From Nevskiaceae bacterium (GTDB taxonomy: Bacteria; Pseudomonadota; Gammaproteobacteria; Nevskiales; Nevskiaceae): a DNA stretch of 64,000 bases. Shown here in pieces: positions 1 through 8,873 of this stretch. A model generated the notes under the pieces. The model was not told where the DNA came from and did not search any database. It worked only from the letters and a program-made list of their open reading frames with translations. The stretch spans positions 186,001-250,000 of the forward strand of contig SCRT01000007.1 in NCBI GenBank assembly GCA_004298465.1. The letters run 5' to 3'. The stretch's first letter is position 1, and every line of letters starts with the position of its first letter. The translations under genes and the position numbers were made by a program.

Positions 1-711
1 CGCCTCGCGTTCCAGCCGCGCACCGCTGCCATAGGCGATGGCCTGGTCCAGCAGCGACAATCCGTCGCGCATCGAGCCGTCCGCGGCCCGTGCGAGCACT
101 GCCAGCGCGGTGGGGTCGGCATCCACCTGCTCGCGCTGGGCGACTTCCGCCAGCACGTCGCGGATCAGCGTCACCGGCAGCCGCCGCAGATTGAACTTCA
201 GGCAGCGCGACAGCACCGTGACCGGGAGCTTCTGCGGGTCGGTCGTGGCGAGGATGAACTTGACGTGCGGTGGCGGCTCTTCCAGCGTCTTCAGCAGCGC
301 GTTGAAGCTGGACGTGGACAGCATGTGCACTTCGTCGATCAGGTACACCTTGTAGCGGCCGCGCGCCGGCGCGTAGGCGACGTTGTCCAGCAGCTGGCGC
401 GTGTCCTCGACTTTCGTGCGGCTCGCCGCGTCGATCTCGATGAGGTCTATGAAGCGCCCTTCGTCGACCTCGCGGCAGGCGCTGCATTCGCCACACGGAT
501 GCGGGCTGACGCCTTTCTCGCAGTTCAGGCACTTGGCGATGATGCGCCCCAGCGTGGTCTTGCCGACGCCGCGTGTGCCCGTCAACAGCAGCGCCGGATG
601 CAGCTTGTCACCTTCCAGCGCATGGCTCAGCGCCTGCACCACCGGCTCCTGCCCGCGCACGTCCTCGAAACGCCGCGGACGATACCGCCGTGCCAGGGTG
701 AGATAGCTCAT
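1..711 (-). CDS. dnaX: DNA polymerase III subunit gamma/tau, N-terminal part (cut by window edge)
   Basis: The first 237 codons of the clamp-loader ATPase are present; the rest lies beyond base 1. The start is the ATG read leftwards from 711 (MSYLTLARRYRP). Walker A GTRGVGKT is at residues 45-52, a zinc-binding set of cysteines lies at 61, 64, 73, 76 and 79, and Walker B LIDEVHML is at 124-131. ATTDPQKLPVT and a following SRC match sensor 1 and the arginine-finger region. The protein loads the beta clamp onto DNA in the replisome. The RidA-like gene upstream ends only 25 nt before the start, so cotranscription is possible. Whether the gene also makes gamma by frameshifting cannot be judged because the 3' part is missing. 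Confidence 0.97.
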   Translation of the reverse strand, partial: MSYLTLARRYRPRRFEDVRGQEPVVQALSHALEGDKLHPALLLTGTRGVGKTTLGRIIAKCLNCEKGVSPHPCGECSACREVDEGRFIDLIEIDAASRTKVEDTRQLLDNVAYAPARGRYKVYLIDEVHMLSTSSFNALLKTLEEPPPHVKFILATTDPQKLPVTVLSRCLKFNLRRLPVTLIRDVLAEVAQREQVDADPTALAVLARAADGSMRDGLSLLDQAIAYGSGARLEREA

Positions 712-736
712 GAACGCTCCGGGATGCTCGCGCGCA

Positions 737-1246
737 CTACTGTTTTCCGCTCCGTGGCGAATACGCAAGCGCACTGACTTGGAATTGCAATTGTGGCATG
801 GCAAGCGCGTTGACGCCGACCGCCGTCCACGCCGGACGGTGTTCGCCAAACGCCTGGTCACGCGCATAGACCACAGCGTTGAACTGTGACATGTCGGTCT
901 GCCAGGTGGTGATCGACACCACGTCATCCATCGTGGCACCGGCGTTTTTCAGTACTGCAGCAAGGTTCTTGAACGCCCAGGCCGCCTGATCCTCGAGACT
1001 CGTGGCGTAGACGCGGCGCGTGGTGTCGTAGCCAACCTGTCCGGACACCATGACCCACGGCCCGACGCGCACAGCCTGGGAATAGCCGTAAACGCCAGAA
1101 CCCAGCGCCATGTCCGGCGGGCTGAAATAGGCCGGCTGCACAGCGCCCGACCCAGGGTTCGGGCGGTTCGCGGCACACGCCGCCAGCAGCACGGCCGACA
1201 TCGGCAACACCCATGCGAGGCACCGCTTCGGCATCTTCATCCACAT
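737..1246 (-). CDS. RidA/YjgF-family protein with lipoprotein signal
   Basis: From the ATG at 1246 the product is 169 aa. It begins with a basic, hydrophobic signal (MWMKMPKRCLAWVLPMSAVL) ending in a lipobox LLAAC, so it should be a lipid-anchored exported protein. The rest (VMVSGQVGYD, then DQAAWAFKNLAAVLKNAGAT, then DVVSITTW) is the RidA/YER057c/UK114 fold, normally a cytosolic trimeric enamine/imine deaminase. The usual arginine that binds the carboxylate could not be assigned with confidence. An upstream in-frame extension to 1354 exists, but the signal peptide argues for 1246 (or ATGs at 1240 and 1234). Function outside the cytosol is unknown. Confidence 0.8.
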   Translation of the reverse strand: MWMKMPKRCLAWVLPMSAVLLAACAANRPNPGSGAVQPAYFSPPDMALGSGVYGYSQAVRVGPWVMVSGQVGYDTTRRVYATSLEDQAAWAFKNLAAVLKNAGATMDDVVSITTWQTDMSQFNAVVYARDQAFGEHRPAWTAVGVNALAMPQLQFQVSALAYSPRSGKQ

Positions 1247-1429
1247 CGCATCAATCCGGCCACGCCCATTCCGCACCACGCGGCCGGGCACTGCGGGGGC
1301 GGATGAACCGCCGAGCCGCGAGAAAAGAAAGTGTACAGAGTGGCGCGCGGACATTCCGCCGATCGCTGATCATGGCCCCCGCGGAACGACAGACGCAGCC
1401 ATCCTGGCGGCATCGCACCCGCCGCCGCG

Positions 1430-2545
1430 CTAGCCGCGACCGCCGCCCGATCCCCGCTTCGCAAGCACGCCGCCGACTGCCCGCCCAGCCGCAACGACAG
1501 CACCCGCCAGAAAGTCCGGCTCGGACGGGCTGGTCTCGCTGCCAGCGAGCACCAGCCGCTGCCGCCACGCCTCCGACACCCAGGGTGCGGCGCCGGGTAC
1601 CGGATGTCCGGCCGGAATGCGGTCCATCGCGGTCGCGGTGAACGGGTCGGTCGCCCAATCCTTGAAGACCGTCGCGACGGGCGCGCCCGCCGCCGCGCCG
1701 AAAATGCGAACGAACTGTTCGACGCCGGCCCGCGCCAGCGCCGCCTCGCCAAGTGCCGCACGCTGTTCCACAGCAACGCCGGGGAAACCGAACAAGGCGG
1801 CATGGCCCGATGCCGTGGTCGCGTCGTGCATTTCAGCCATCGGCCCGACCATGCTCTGGGCAGTGCCGGACAGGCCCGCCGCACGCCAGAACGGCCGCTC
1901 GTAGAGTGCGAAGAACTTGGCGTGCGGCGCCATCCAGGTCGGGGTGTCGCTCCAGCGCCGCGCCGCCGCAGCCTCCTGAGCGGGCGTGAACGCCACCGTG
2001 GCTTCAAGCAGCCGCGGCGGCAGGGCGGCGATGACCTGGGTGGCGGTGTGCGTCTCGGGCAGGCCATCGGCCCGCGCGACCGCCAGCTCGACCCCCTTTC
2101 CGGTCAGCGCCATGGCTGTCACGTGCGCACCCAGCTGCACGCACTCGGGCGGTAACTCCCGCGCCAGTGCGCGCACCAGCGCGGCAGTGCCACCCACGAG
2201 CCGCAGCGACTGTGGTTCCGGATCCACCGCGCGATAACGTCGTGGCCCTTCGCGCGACATGCGCTCGAACACCACGTCGCCTACGCTGTTCTGGGCGAAG
2301 GCAGGAAGGCCTAGTTCCGCCACCAGCTCGCCGATGGCGGGCTGTACGCGCGGCCAGAACCAGGACGGGCCCAAGTCGAAACCATCATCACACGGCAAGC
2401 CGGCAGCATCCACCGTGAGGATGCGTCCCCCCAGACGGTTGCGGGCTTCGAACAGGATGAAATCGACGCCCGCCGCCTGCAGCAGGCAAGCCGCCTGAAG
2501 CCCAGCCAGGCCGCCGCCAACGATCGCGACTTCGGACTCCGTCAC
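1430..2545 (-). CDS. FAD-dependent amine oxidase (flavin monoamine oxidase family)
   Basis: The 371-aa protein opens with the dinucleotide-binding motif VAIVGGGLAGLQAA (residues about 7-20) followed by FEARNRLGGRI, the GG motif of flavin amine oxidases. The C-terminal LAGSETSPSEPDFLAGAVVAAGR matches the FAD-contacting end of the family, where the usual sequence is close to GEHT...G.LEGA..SG. It is expected to oxidise an amine or a related C-N or C-C bond using FAD; the substrate is unknown. The start is a GTG at 2545 overlapping the cupin stop codon (GTGA), so the two genes are translationally coupled. At 371 aa it is shorter than typical 450-500-aa members. Confidence 0.85.
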   Translation of the reverse strand: MTESEVAIVGGGLAGLQAACLLQAAGVDFILFEARNRLGGRILTVDAAGLPCDDGFDLGPSWFWPRVQPAIGELVAELGLPAFAQNSVGDVVFERMSREGPRRYRAVDPEPQSLRLVGGTAALVRALARELPPECVQLGAHVTAMALTGKGVELAVARADGLPETHTATQVIAALPPRLLEATVAFTPAQEAAAARRWSDTPTWMAPHAKFFALYERPFWRAAGLSGTAQSMVGPMAEMHDATTASGHAALFGFPGVAVEQRAALGEAALARAGVEQFVRIFGAAAGAPVATVFKDWATDPFTATAMDRIPAGHPVPGAAPWVSEAWRQRLVLAGSETSPSEPDFLAGAVVAAGRAVGGVLAKRGSGGGRG

Positions 2546-3243
2546 GTCCGCACCTCGCGAAGTTCGGCCTCGAAGGCGCAGACATTATCGTGGAGCAACG
2601 GCGCGGCCTTGAACCACACGCGTGCGCCCAGCGGCCCGACGGTTGCGGCCAGCGGCCGGCCCGCCGGCAGGCGCAGCCAGCTCCAGCGGCCCAACGCGTC
2701 GGTGCGATCGCTGAAGCCACCGTCAACAACCAGCAGCTCAAGTCCTTGCGGGTTCGGCAGCACGATGCGTGCGCCGGCCTGCCAGCTTTCCAACATCACG
2801 CGCTCGCCCACACCCTCGAACAGCACGCAGGATGATGAAACACCTGCACGCCGCGCAGCCTCCTCACCGGCGCCGGGGCGGCAGACGACATGCGCCCGGT
2901 CGTCCGCCCGGAACTGCCACAATTTCACAAAGATCGTGCACCCTGCCGCGCTGCCCGGGGCATGCCCTGACCCTGGCGGATTGCGCACGTAGGTGCCCTC
3001 CGGGAAATCGGCGGTCTCGTCCTGGAATGTGCCTGCCAGCACGAGGAATTCCTCACCGCCGGGATGGCCGTGGCGGGCGAAGCGGCTGCCCGGCGCGTAG
3101 CGGACGATGGATGTGGCGCGCGCCTTTTCCTCACCGATGCGAAACAGCATCCGCCGCTCCACCCCCTTGGAGGGACTCGGTACCCAGTCCAAGGCCTGCG
3201 CATGAACGAGCGCGCGGGTAGAAAAATCAGCGTTGAGCCGCAT
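2542..3243 (-). CDS. Two-domain cupin protein (ChrR-like cupin without the anti-sigma zinc domain)
   Basis: This 233-aa protein carries a cupin in its N-terminal half: GSRFARHGHPGGEEFLVLAGTFQDE gives the HxH...E metal ligands of motif 1, and GSGHAPGSAAGC fits motif 2. The second half (LELLVVDGGFSDRTDALGRWSWLRLPAG) repeats a cupin-like pattern with fewer ligands. This arrangement is that of the C-terminal part of ChrR-type anti-sigma factors, but the zinc-binding anti-sigma domain is absent. It overlaps the amine oxidase gene by 4 nt, so the two probably act together, possibly in oxidation or sensing of one substrate. Specific function unknown. Confidence 0.8.
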   Translation of the reverse strand: MRLNADFSTRALVHAQALDWVPSPSKGVERRMLFRIGEEKARATSIVRYAPGSRFARHGHPGGEEFLVLAGTFQDETADFPEGTYVRNPPGSGHAPGSAAGCTIFVKLWQFRADDRAHVVCRPGAGEEAARRAGVSSSCVLFEGVGERVMLESWQAGARIVLPNPQGLELLVVDGGFSDRTDALGRWSWLRLPAGRPLAATVGPLGARVWFKAAPLLHDNVCAFEAELREVRT

Positions 3244-3376
3244 GCCTCACCCCTCTGGACAGATCGATATCAGTAGCTCTCACAACCGCAGGCCTTTCGT
3301 GACGCCCGTTCGGCGCTTGCTTAAACTGGTGGCACAGCGGCACCGCGTCGCCCCTCAAACCCATCGGAAACGGACC

Positions 3377-4321
3377 GTGCCAGCGAGTCTACGCCGCACT
3401 GCTCTGCGGACTCTCAACTTCGCCGTCGTCGCCGTCTTCATCTGGGCGGTGCAGCATTATTGGGGCTGGGGCCGCCTGCTGACGCCGTGGCGCCACCTGA
3501 CGGCCGCGATGACGGCGCTTGCGGTACTCGGCATGCTGGCCAGCTACGCGCTGCGAGCACTACGCGTGTATCTCGCCGAACCGGACATTCCGCGCGGCCA
3601 GCTTGGGCAGTCCCTGCGGCTGATCCTCGTCAGCAACGTTTTCAACCTGTTGCTGCCCATGCGCAGTGGCGAAGCCAGCTTCCCGATTTTGATGCGGCGC
3701 TGGTTCGGCACCGACCTGAGCCACGCGGCAGGGACCCTGGTCTGGCTGCGCGTGCTCGACCTGCACGTCATTGCCGCCATCGGCGTCGTGTGCGCCGCCC
3801 GCGGCTGGCTGGGCAGCGGGCTGGCAACCGATGCGGCACTGGCCGTAGCCGCGCTATGCGTCGCCGCCCCCGTCGCCGCCCATATCACACGCCACGCCAT
3901 CACCGCGTTCCTGGAAAAAAGACCCAGTCGCGTTTCCATGCTGCTGCTGAAAGCCGCTAAAGGCCTGCCCCGCAACACCGCCGGCCTGCTGCGCGATCTT
4001 GCCCTCACGTGGCTGGGCTGGGGCGTGAAGCTCGCCAGCCTCGGTTTCATCTTCGCCAAACTCGCTGGTATCCCGCTGTCGCTCGGCGTCCTCGGCGCCA
4101 TCGGCGGCGACCTCTCCACCGTCCTGCCGATCCACGCCCCTGGCGGCTTCGGTACCTACGAAGCCGGCGTCATGATTCTTACCACGCCTGCGCACGATGC
4201 CACTGCGCAACTTCTCGCCGCCGCCGTAAACCTGCACCTGCTGGTGCTCACCACCGCGCTCGTCGCCGGCGCGTTCGCGTGGCTGGCGCCGGGGAAAAAG
4301 GGCAACGCAGAGGAGCATTGA
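3377..4321 (+). CDS. Flippase-like integral membrane protein (UPF0104/YbhN, LPG synthase TM-domain family)
   Basis: The protein has several hydrophobic helices (FAVVAVFIWAVQHYW, MTALAVLGMLASYALRALR, LGVLGAIGGDLSTVLPIHAP and the C-terminal AAAVNLHLLVLTTALVAGA). The patterns NLLLPMRSGEAS and PIHAPGGFGTYEAG are the conserved loops of this family. I start it at GTG 3377 (VPASLRRTAL), which has GGAAACGGA upstream and gives 314 aa, the usual family length. An ATG at 3242 is in frame but would overlap the divergent cupin gene and leave no room for promoters. The glycosyltransferase and ArnT-like genes follow on the same strand, which suggests a role in moving or modifying a polyprenyl-linked or lipid A-linked sugar. 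Confidence 0.85.
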   Translation: MPASLRRTALRTLNFAVVAVFIWAVQHYWGWGRLLTPWRHLTAAMTALAVLGMLASYALRALRVYLAEPDIPRGQLGQSLRLILVSNVFNLLLPMRSGEASFPILMRRWFGTDLSHAAGTLVWLRVLDLHVIAAIGVVCAARGWLGSGLATDAALAVAALCVAAPVAAHITRHAITAFLEKRPSRVSMLLLKAAKGLPRNTAGLLRDLALTWLGWGVKLASLGFIFAKLAGIPLSLGVLGAIGGDLSTVLPIHAPGGFGTYEAGVMILTTPAHDATAQLLAAAVNLHLLVLTTALVAGAFAWLAPGKKGNAEEH

Positions 4322-4341
4322 ATCAGCGCCTAGGCGTGCTG

Positions 4342-4362
4342 AGATTTTGAGATTGGCGATTC
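4342..4362. repeat. Three degenerate 7-nt units (heptad intergenic repeat)
   Basis: Read on the minus strand the stretch is GAATCGC, CAATCTC, AAAATCT, a degenerate heptad series. It resembles the better-formed copies at 24998, 36477 and 39782. It sits just after the flippase-like gene. Confidence 0.35.
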
Positions 4363-4514
4363 AAAGATGTGGATGGGGCAGTAGCCAACACCCTGTCGAT
4401 CTTGCTGTAGCTCATAGCCCGAGCAGCCTCACTTCTGCTCACTTCATTAATCTTCATACCCATCGCCTCACGTAGAGCTTGCTAGACTTTCTGCCGCCCA
4501 AGGGAGATACCGCA

Positions 4515-5570
4515 GTGCCGGATCATTCATCGCCTCGCCCCAGCCTGTCCGTCGTCATTCCGATGTACAAGGAAGAAGAGAACGTCGCACCGATGCTGGC
4601 GGCGGTGCACGCGGGGTTGCGGGATTACGGCGGGCCGTGGGAGCTGGTGTGCGTGGACGACGGCAGTCCAGACGCCACCGGCGCACGCCTGCTGGCGGCG
4701 GCGCAGGACTACGGCTCGCATGTGCACGTGATCCGCTTCGCCCGCAACCAAGGCCAGACGCCCGCCATGCAGGCCGGCATCGACGCCGCGCGTGGGGCGC
4801 TGATCGCCACACTCGACGGCGACCTGCAGAACGACCCGGGAGACATCCCGCGCATGGTGGATGAACTGCGCGCACGCGACCTCGACCTGCTGCAGGGCCG
4901 GCGCGCACACCGCCAGGACGCCATGATCTCGCGCAAGCTGCCATCGCGCATTGCCAACAAGCTGATCGCAAAGGTTACAGGCGTGGCGCTGCACGACTAC
5001 GGCTGCAGCCTGAAGGTCTATCGTGCCGACATCATCAAGCGCGTGCGCCTGTACGGGGAAATGCACCGCTTCATTCCGGTGTGGGCTGCGATGGTCACGG
5101 CGCCTTCGCGCATCGGCGAAACGGACGTGAAACACCGCGCCCGCGAGTTCGGCGAGAGCAAGTACGGCATCTCCCGCACGTTCCGCGTCATCCTCGACCT
5201 GCTTACGGTGTTTTTCTTCCTGCGCTACCGCAAGCGGCCGGGGCACTTCTTTGGCTCCATCGGGCTGATTTTCGGCGCGCTTGGCAGCCTGGCGATGGCG
5301 TGGCTGCTGTTCGCGAAGTTCGTAATGGGCGAGAACATCGGCGATCGCCCCCTGTTTCTCACGGCCATCCTGCTGCTGGTGTTTGCCATCCAGTTCCTGA
5401 CCACCGGCGTGGTGGCGGAAATGCTGGTGCGCCTCTTCGACCAGCACCGTGAACGCCCGGCCGTGATCGCCGAACTGCCCGCTTCCACCGCGACCTGCCT
5501 GCCGGCGGACGGCTGGAAGCTGGATGCCCCCGCCGTGCAGCCCGTGCCCGACTCCGCCCGTGTCGGCTGA
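4515..5570 (+). CDS. GT2 glycosyltransferase, polyprenyl/dolichol-phosphate sugar transferase type
   Basis: A 351-aa membrane-anchored glycosyltransferase. The N-terminus LSVVIPMYKEEENV and VDDGSPDATG are the nucleotide-binding part of the GT2 fold, and TLDGDLQNDPGDIP supplies the DxD-like metal site. YGCSLKVYR and FGESKYG are typical of the DPM1/ArnC/GtrB group, and two hydrophobic segments (FFGSIGLIFGALGSLAMAWLLF and FLTAILLLVFAIQFLTTGVV) anchor the C-terminus. The start is GTG 4515, placed 8 nt after AGGGAGA; an upstream in-frame ATG at 4479 has no comparable ribosome site. It should transfer a sugar to undecaprenyl phosphate as donor for the ArnT-like protein encoded next, whose gene overlaps its 3' end. 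Confidence 0.92.
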   Translation: MPDHSSPRPSLSVVIPMYKEEENVAPMLAAVHAGLRDYGGPWELVCVDDGSPDATGARLLAAAQDYGSHVHVIRFARNQGQTPAMQAGIDAARGALIATLDGDLQNDPGDIPRMVDELRARDLDLLQGRRAHRQDAMISRKLPSRIANKLIAKVTGVALHDYGCSLKVYRADIIKRVRLYGEMHRFIPVWAAMVTAPSRIGETDVKHRAREFGESKYGISRTFRVILDLLTVFFFLRYRKRPGHFFGSIGLIFGALGSLAMAWLLFAKFVMGENIGDRPLFLTAILLLVFAIQFLTTGVVAEMLVRLFDQHRERPAVIAELPASTATCLPADGWKLDAPAVQPVPDSARVG

Positions 5571-7140
5571 ATCCGCGCCGGGCGCGGTGCCACGCGTCTG
5601 GTGGCTGGTGCTGCTGGCGGCGGCCTTCATCGGCTTCGCCAGCAACATCTGGAACGCACCGCTGTTCGACCTCGACGAGGGGGCGTTCTCGGAAGCTACC
5701 GTGGAGATGATCCACTCAGGTAACTGGCTGACCACGACGCTCGACGGCGCGCCGCGCTACGACAAGCCGATCCTCATCTACTGGCTGCAAGCCGCATCCG
5801 TCAAGGCTTTCGGTGTGCACGCGTTTGCCTTCCGCTTGCCGTCCGTGCTGTGCGCGTGCCTGTGGATGCTGGCCGTATGGGGCTTCGCGCGACGCTACGC
5901 CGGAGGCAACCGGGCCGCGCTCTTTGCCGCCCTCACCGTGCCGCTTTCGTTGCTGCCAGGCATCATCGGCCACGCCGCCATCGCAGACGCATTGCTGAAC
6001 CTGTTTCTGGCACTGACGTTCTTCGACATCTACCGCTACTTCGACCAGCCCTCGAAGGCCACGGCACTGCGCGTGTATCTGTGGATGGGGCTGGGTCTGC
6101 TGGCGAAAGGTCCAGTGGCAGTCGTGCTGCCGCTGATCGTCGGCACGCTGTTCTTCATCTGGCAGGGCCGGACGCGCGACTGGGCGCATGCGGTGCTGTT
6201 CTTTCCCGGCTGGCTGGTCACGGCGGCAGTGGTGGCGGTGTGGGTGGTGCCGCTGTATCTGGGCGGCCGCATCGACTTCCTGAACCACTTCATCTTCCAG
6301 CAGAACCTCGGTCGCTACAGCGAAACCCTGCAGGGCCACGGCGGCAAGCTGTGGTACTACGTGCTGTGGTTTCCGCTGATCCTGCTACCGTTCACGGCGC
6401 TTGTCGTGCCGGTGTTCAAGCGCGGCTTCGGCCGGCGTCCGGAGCCGCTGGATGGCTATCTGTGCCTGTGGTTCGGCGTGACGTTCGTGATCTTCACGTT
6501 CTCCGGCACCCAGCTTCCGCACTACCTGCTCTACGGCTGTACCGGCTTGTTCGTACTGTTCGGCAAATACCACGATCGCGCGCCGCCACGGGCCGCCACG
6601 CTCGCACCGGCGCTGCTGCTGGCTGCAGCACTGGCCGCACTGCCATGGCTGCTGCCGCTGGTCCATACGCCGCCGCAACGCACGTTCGAAGCCGGCATCC
6701 TCGCGCTCGTCCAGCAAGGCTTCGGCATTACCTATCACGTGCTGACGATCGCCGGACTCGCCATCGTGCTGGTGTTGATGGCGTGGCGCGGCCTGCCGCC
6801 GTGGCGCGCGCTGCTGGTGGCGGCTTTCGCCCAGGCGGTGGTCGTGTGGTGGGCAGTGGTGCCGGTCTACGCCGCGGCACAGCAAGGCCCGACGCGTGAA
6901 GCGGCGCAGCTTGCGAAATCGCTCGGCCTGCCCACCGTGAGTTACGGTAAGTACCTGCCAAGTTTCAGCGTCTACCGCGGCGCGCCCACGCCGCATGGCC
7001 TGCCCGCGCCCGGCGAACTCGTGTTCGTCAGCCGCGACGCGATTCCAGCACTCGAAAAGGGGCTGGACGGCGCAACGCTGGAACCGAAATTCGAGAAAGG
7101 TGGCGTGGCGCTGTTCCTGCGGCCAGCCCTCCAGCGCTGA
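5524..7140 (+). CDS. ArnT-like membrane glycosyltransferase (GT83, PMT superfamily)
   Basis: A 538-aa polytopic protein. FDLDEGAFSEATVEMI near the N-terminus is the acidic first-loop motif of ArnT/PMT enzymes, followed by RYDKPILIYWLQA and a dozen hydrophobic segments. Such enzymes move a sugar from undecaprenyl phosphate to lipid A or another acceptor on the periplasmic side. The start ATG overlaps the GT2 gene by 47 nt and is preceded by GGAAG at a good distance; a GTG at 5560 is the alternative. With the GT2 enzyme and the flippase-like protein it makes a likely three-gene route for surface-lipid or protein glycosylation. The sugar and acceptor cannot be told from sequence. Confidence 0.9.
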   Translation: MPPPCSPCPTPPVSAESAPGAVPRVWWLVLLAAAFIGFASNIWNAPLFDLDEGAFSEATVEMIHSGNWLTTTLDGAPRYDKPILIYWLQAASVKAFGVHAFAFRLPSVLCACLWMLAVWGFARRYAGGNRAALFAALTVPLSLLPGIIGHAAIADALLNLFLALTFFDIYRYFDQPSKATALRVYLWMGLGLLAKGPVAVVLPLIVGTLFFIWQGRTRDWAHAVLFFPGWLVTAAVVAVWVVPLYLGGRIDFLNHFIFQQNLGRYSETLQGHGGKLWYYVLWFPLILLPFTALVVPVFKRGFGRRPEPLDGYLCLWFGVTFVIFTFSGTQLPHYLLYGCTGLFVLFGKYHDRAPPRAATLAPALLLAAALAALPWLLPLVHTPPQRTFEAGILALVQQGFGITYHVLTIAGLAIVLVLMAWRGLPPWRALLVAAFAQAVVVWWAVVPVYAAAQQGPTREAAQLAKSLGLPTVSYGKYLPSFSVYRGAPTPHGLPAPGELVFVSRDAIPALEKGLDGATLEPKFEKGGVALFLRPALQR

Positions 7141-7181
7141 ACGGCGCGCGCTGCCAAAGAAGGTTGACCCCCGATCCTCAA

Positions 7182-8438
7182 TCAGTCCCTCGCCGCTTCC
7201 AGATCTTCCATATACGGCCCCTGCGGTTCCGTGTCCGGGTGCAAATCCATGGCGATGGAGGCGCTTTGCACCATCGGCACGAAATGCCGGTCGTTACGCA
7301 ACTGCCGCTGTTTCCAGATATAGCGGTGCAAGGCGTACGCGCTGAGCAGCGCACACAGCACGGCAAACCAGATGAACAGCCATGACGCACCGGCGCGGCC
7401 CATCAGGCTGCCAGCCAGCAGCGGTCCGATGGCAGAACCCAAACCATGCACGAACAGCACAGTACCGGTTGCCCACAGCAATTCCTCGCGCTGGAGATAG
7501 TCGACGACGTGCGCCACGGTGATGGGATAAAAGGAAAAACACAGCCCGCCCAGCACGAACACGCACATGTAGGCGGTGCAGCCGGCAACCGGCACGGCGA
7601 TGAAATTGACGAGGGCCACGCCGGCAGCGATCAGGGCCACCAACCCCAAGGCCAGCGAGCGATCGACACAGTCGGACAAGCGCCCGAGCGGCCACTGCAA
7701 GGCTACGCCGCCGCCGATGGCGACCATCATGTAAGTACCCACCTGCGCGGCGTCGAGTCCGCTGCTGTAGGCATAAACCGGCAGCAAACCCCACAGCGCA
7801 CCCAGCAACAACCCGGAAATCAATGCTCCGACGATGCCGATCGGGACGATCTCGTAGAGGCGCCGGACACGCACGCCAGGGATGGCCTTGATGCGCGGCT
7901 CCGGCTGGCGCGTGAGCACGACCGGCAGGCTCGCTACGCACACCATGATGGCGATCACGCCGAACAGCACGAAAGCTTCACGATCCAGCGTCATGAACTG
8001 CTGGGCCGCCGCTCCGGCGCCCAGGTTCAACATCATGTAAATGGTGAAAATCGCGCTGCGGTGCGTCGTCTGCGTGGCGTTCAGCCAACTCTCGATCAAG
8101 GTGTAAAGCCCGACCAGCAATACGCCTTGCAGCAGGCGCGTCACGAACCATAGGCCGTAGGACGGGGCAAGTGCCTGCAGCAATACCAGCACAGCGACGA
8201 TCGCCGTGCAGAACGCGAAGGCACGAATATGGCCGATGCGGTGAGTGAGGCGCGGCACGATGAAGGTGCCGGCGAGAAAACCGGTGTAATACGCTGCAGT
8301 CAAGGCGCCAAGGCCAACCAGGGAAAACCCCAGAGCATCGCCACTCACGGCAATCAGCGTGTGCAGCAAGCCGGACCCCATCAGCAGGAAGACAGTACTC
8401 AACAACAACGGAATGGCACTGCGAAGACTACGGTACAT
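7182..8438 (-). CDS. MFS transporter (YcaD-like)
   Basis: 418 aa with about 12 hydrophobic segments, for example IPLLLSTVFLLMGSGLLHTL, GIVGALISGLLLGALWGLLP and WLFIWFAVLCALLSAYAL. LPVYAYSSGLDAAQVG and PLGRLSDCVDRS are the central-loop region of the major facilitator fold. The start is ATG 8438, with GAGGG 5 nt upstream on the coding strand; the in-frame extension to 8555 has no signal supporting it. Substrate unknown. It is convergent with the ArnT-like gene (41 nt between stops). Confidence 0.87.
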   Translation of the reverse strand: MYRSLRSAIPLLLSTVFLLMGSGLLHTLIAVSGDALGFSLVGLGALTAAYYTGFLAGTFIVPRLTHRIGHIRAFAFCTAIVAVLVLLQALAPSYGLWFVTRLLQGVLLVGLYTLIESWLNATQTTHRSAIFTIYMMLNLGAGAAAQQFMTLDREAFVLFGVIAIMVCVASLPVVLTRQPEPRIKAIPGVRVRRLYEIVPIGIVGALISGLLLGALWGLLPVYAYSSGLDAAQVGTYMMVAIGGGVALQWPLGRLSDCVDRSLALGLVALIAAGVALVNFIAVPVAGCTAYMCVFVLGGLCFSFYPITVAHVVDYLQREELLWATGTVLFVHGLGSAIGPLLAGSLMGRAGASWLFIWFAVLCALLSAYALHRYIWKQRQLRNDRHFVPMVQSASIAMDLHPDTEPQGPYMEDLEAARD

Positions 8439-8706
8439 AGACCCTCGGCGAGGGCATCGACGCCGGACGTCGATGCACGGAAAGCGCATGTGGACAGGGC
8501 CTTGCGGGGCCGATCCGCGCGTGTCCAAGTTGGGTGTTGGCCGCACATTCGGCACAGGGGCACGTATTTCGAAACCGACGTGCCACCAGGGCGCGGCTCG
8601 TCACCACGACGCCGCATGGATGCGCAATCACCCGTCAAGGACGATGCCAGGCATCACGGATGGCCGGGACAGCCATCGCAAGCCACCGAATTCACGTCTG
8701 GAAAGT

Positions 8707-8812
<106 letters not shown>

Positions 8813-8873
8813 GGTGCCATTGTCGGTGAAGTCGCCCGCGGGGACAAGTCGAACCCGCCGGCCTGCTCCGCAA

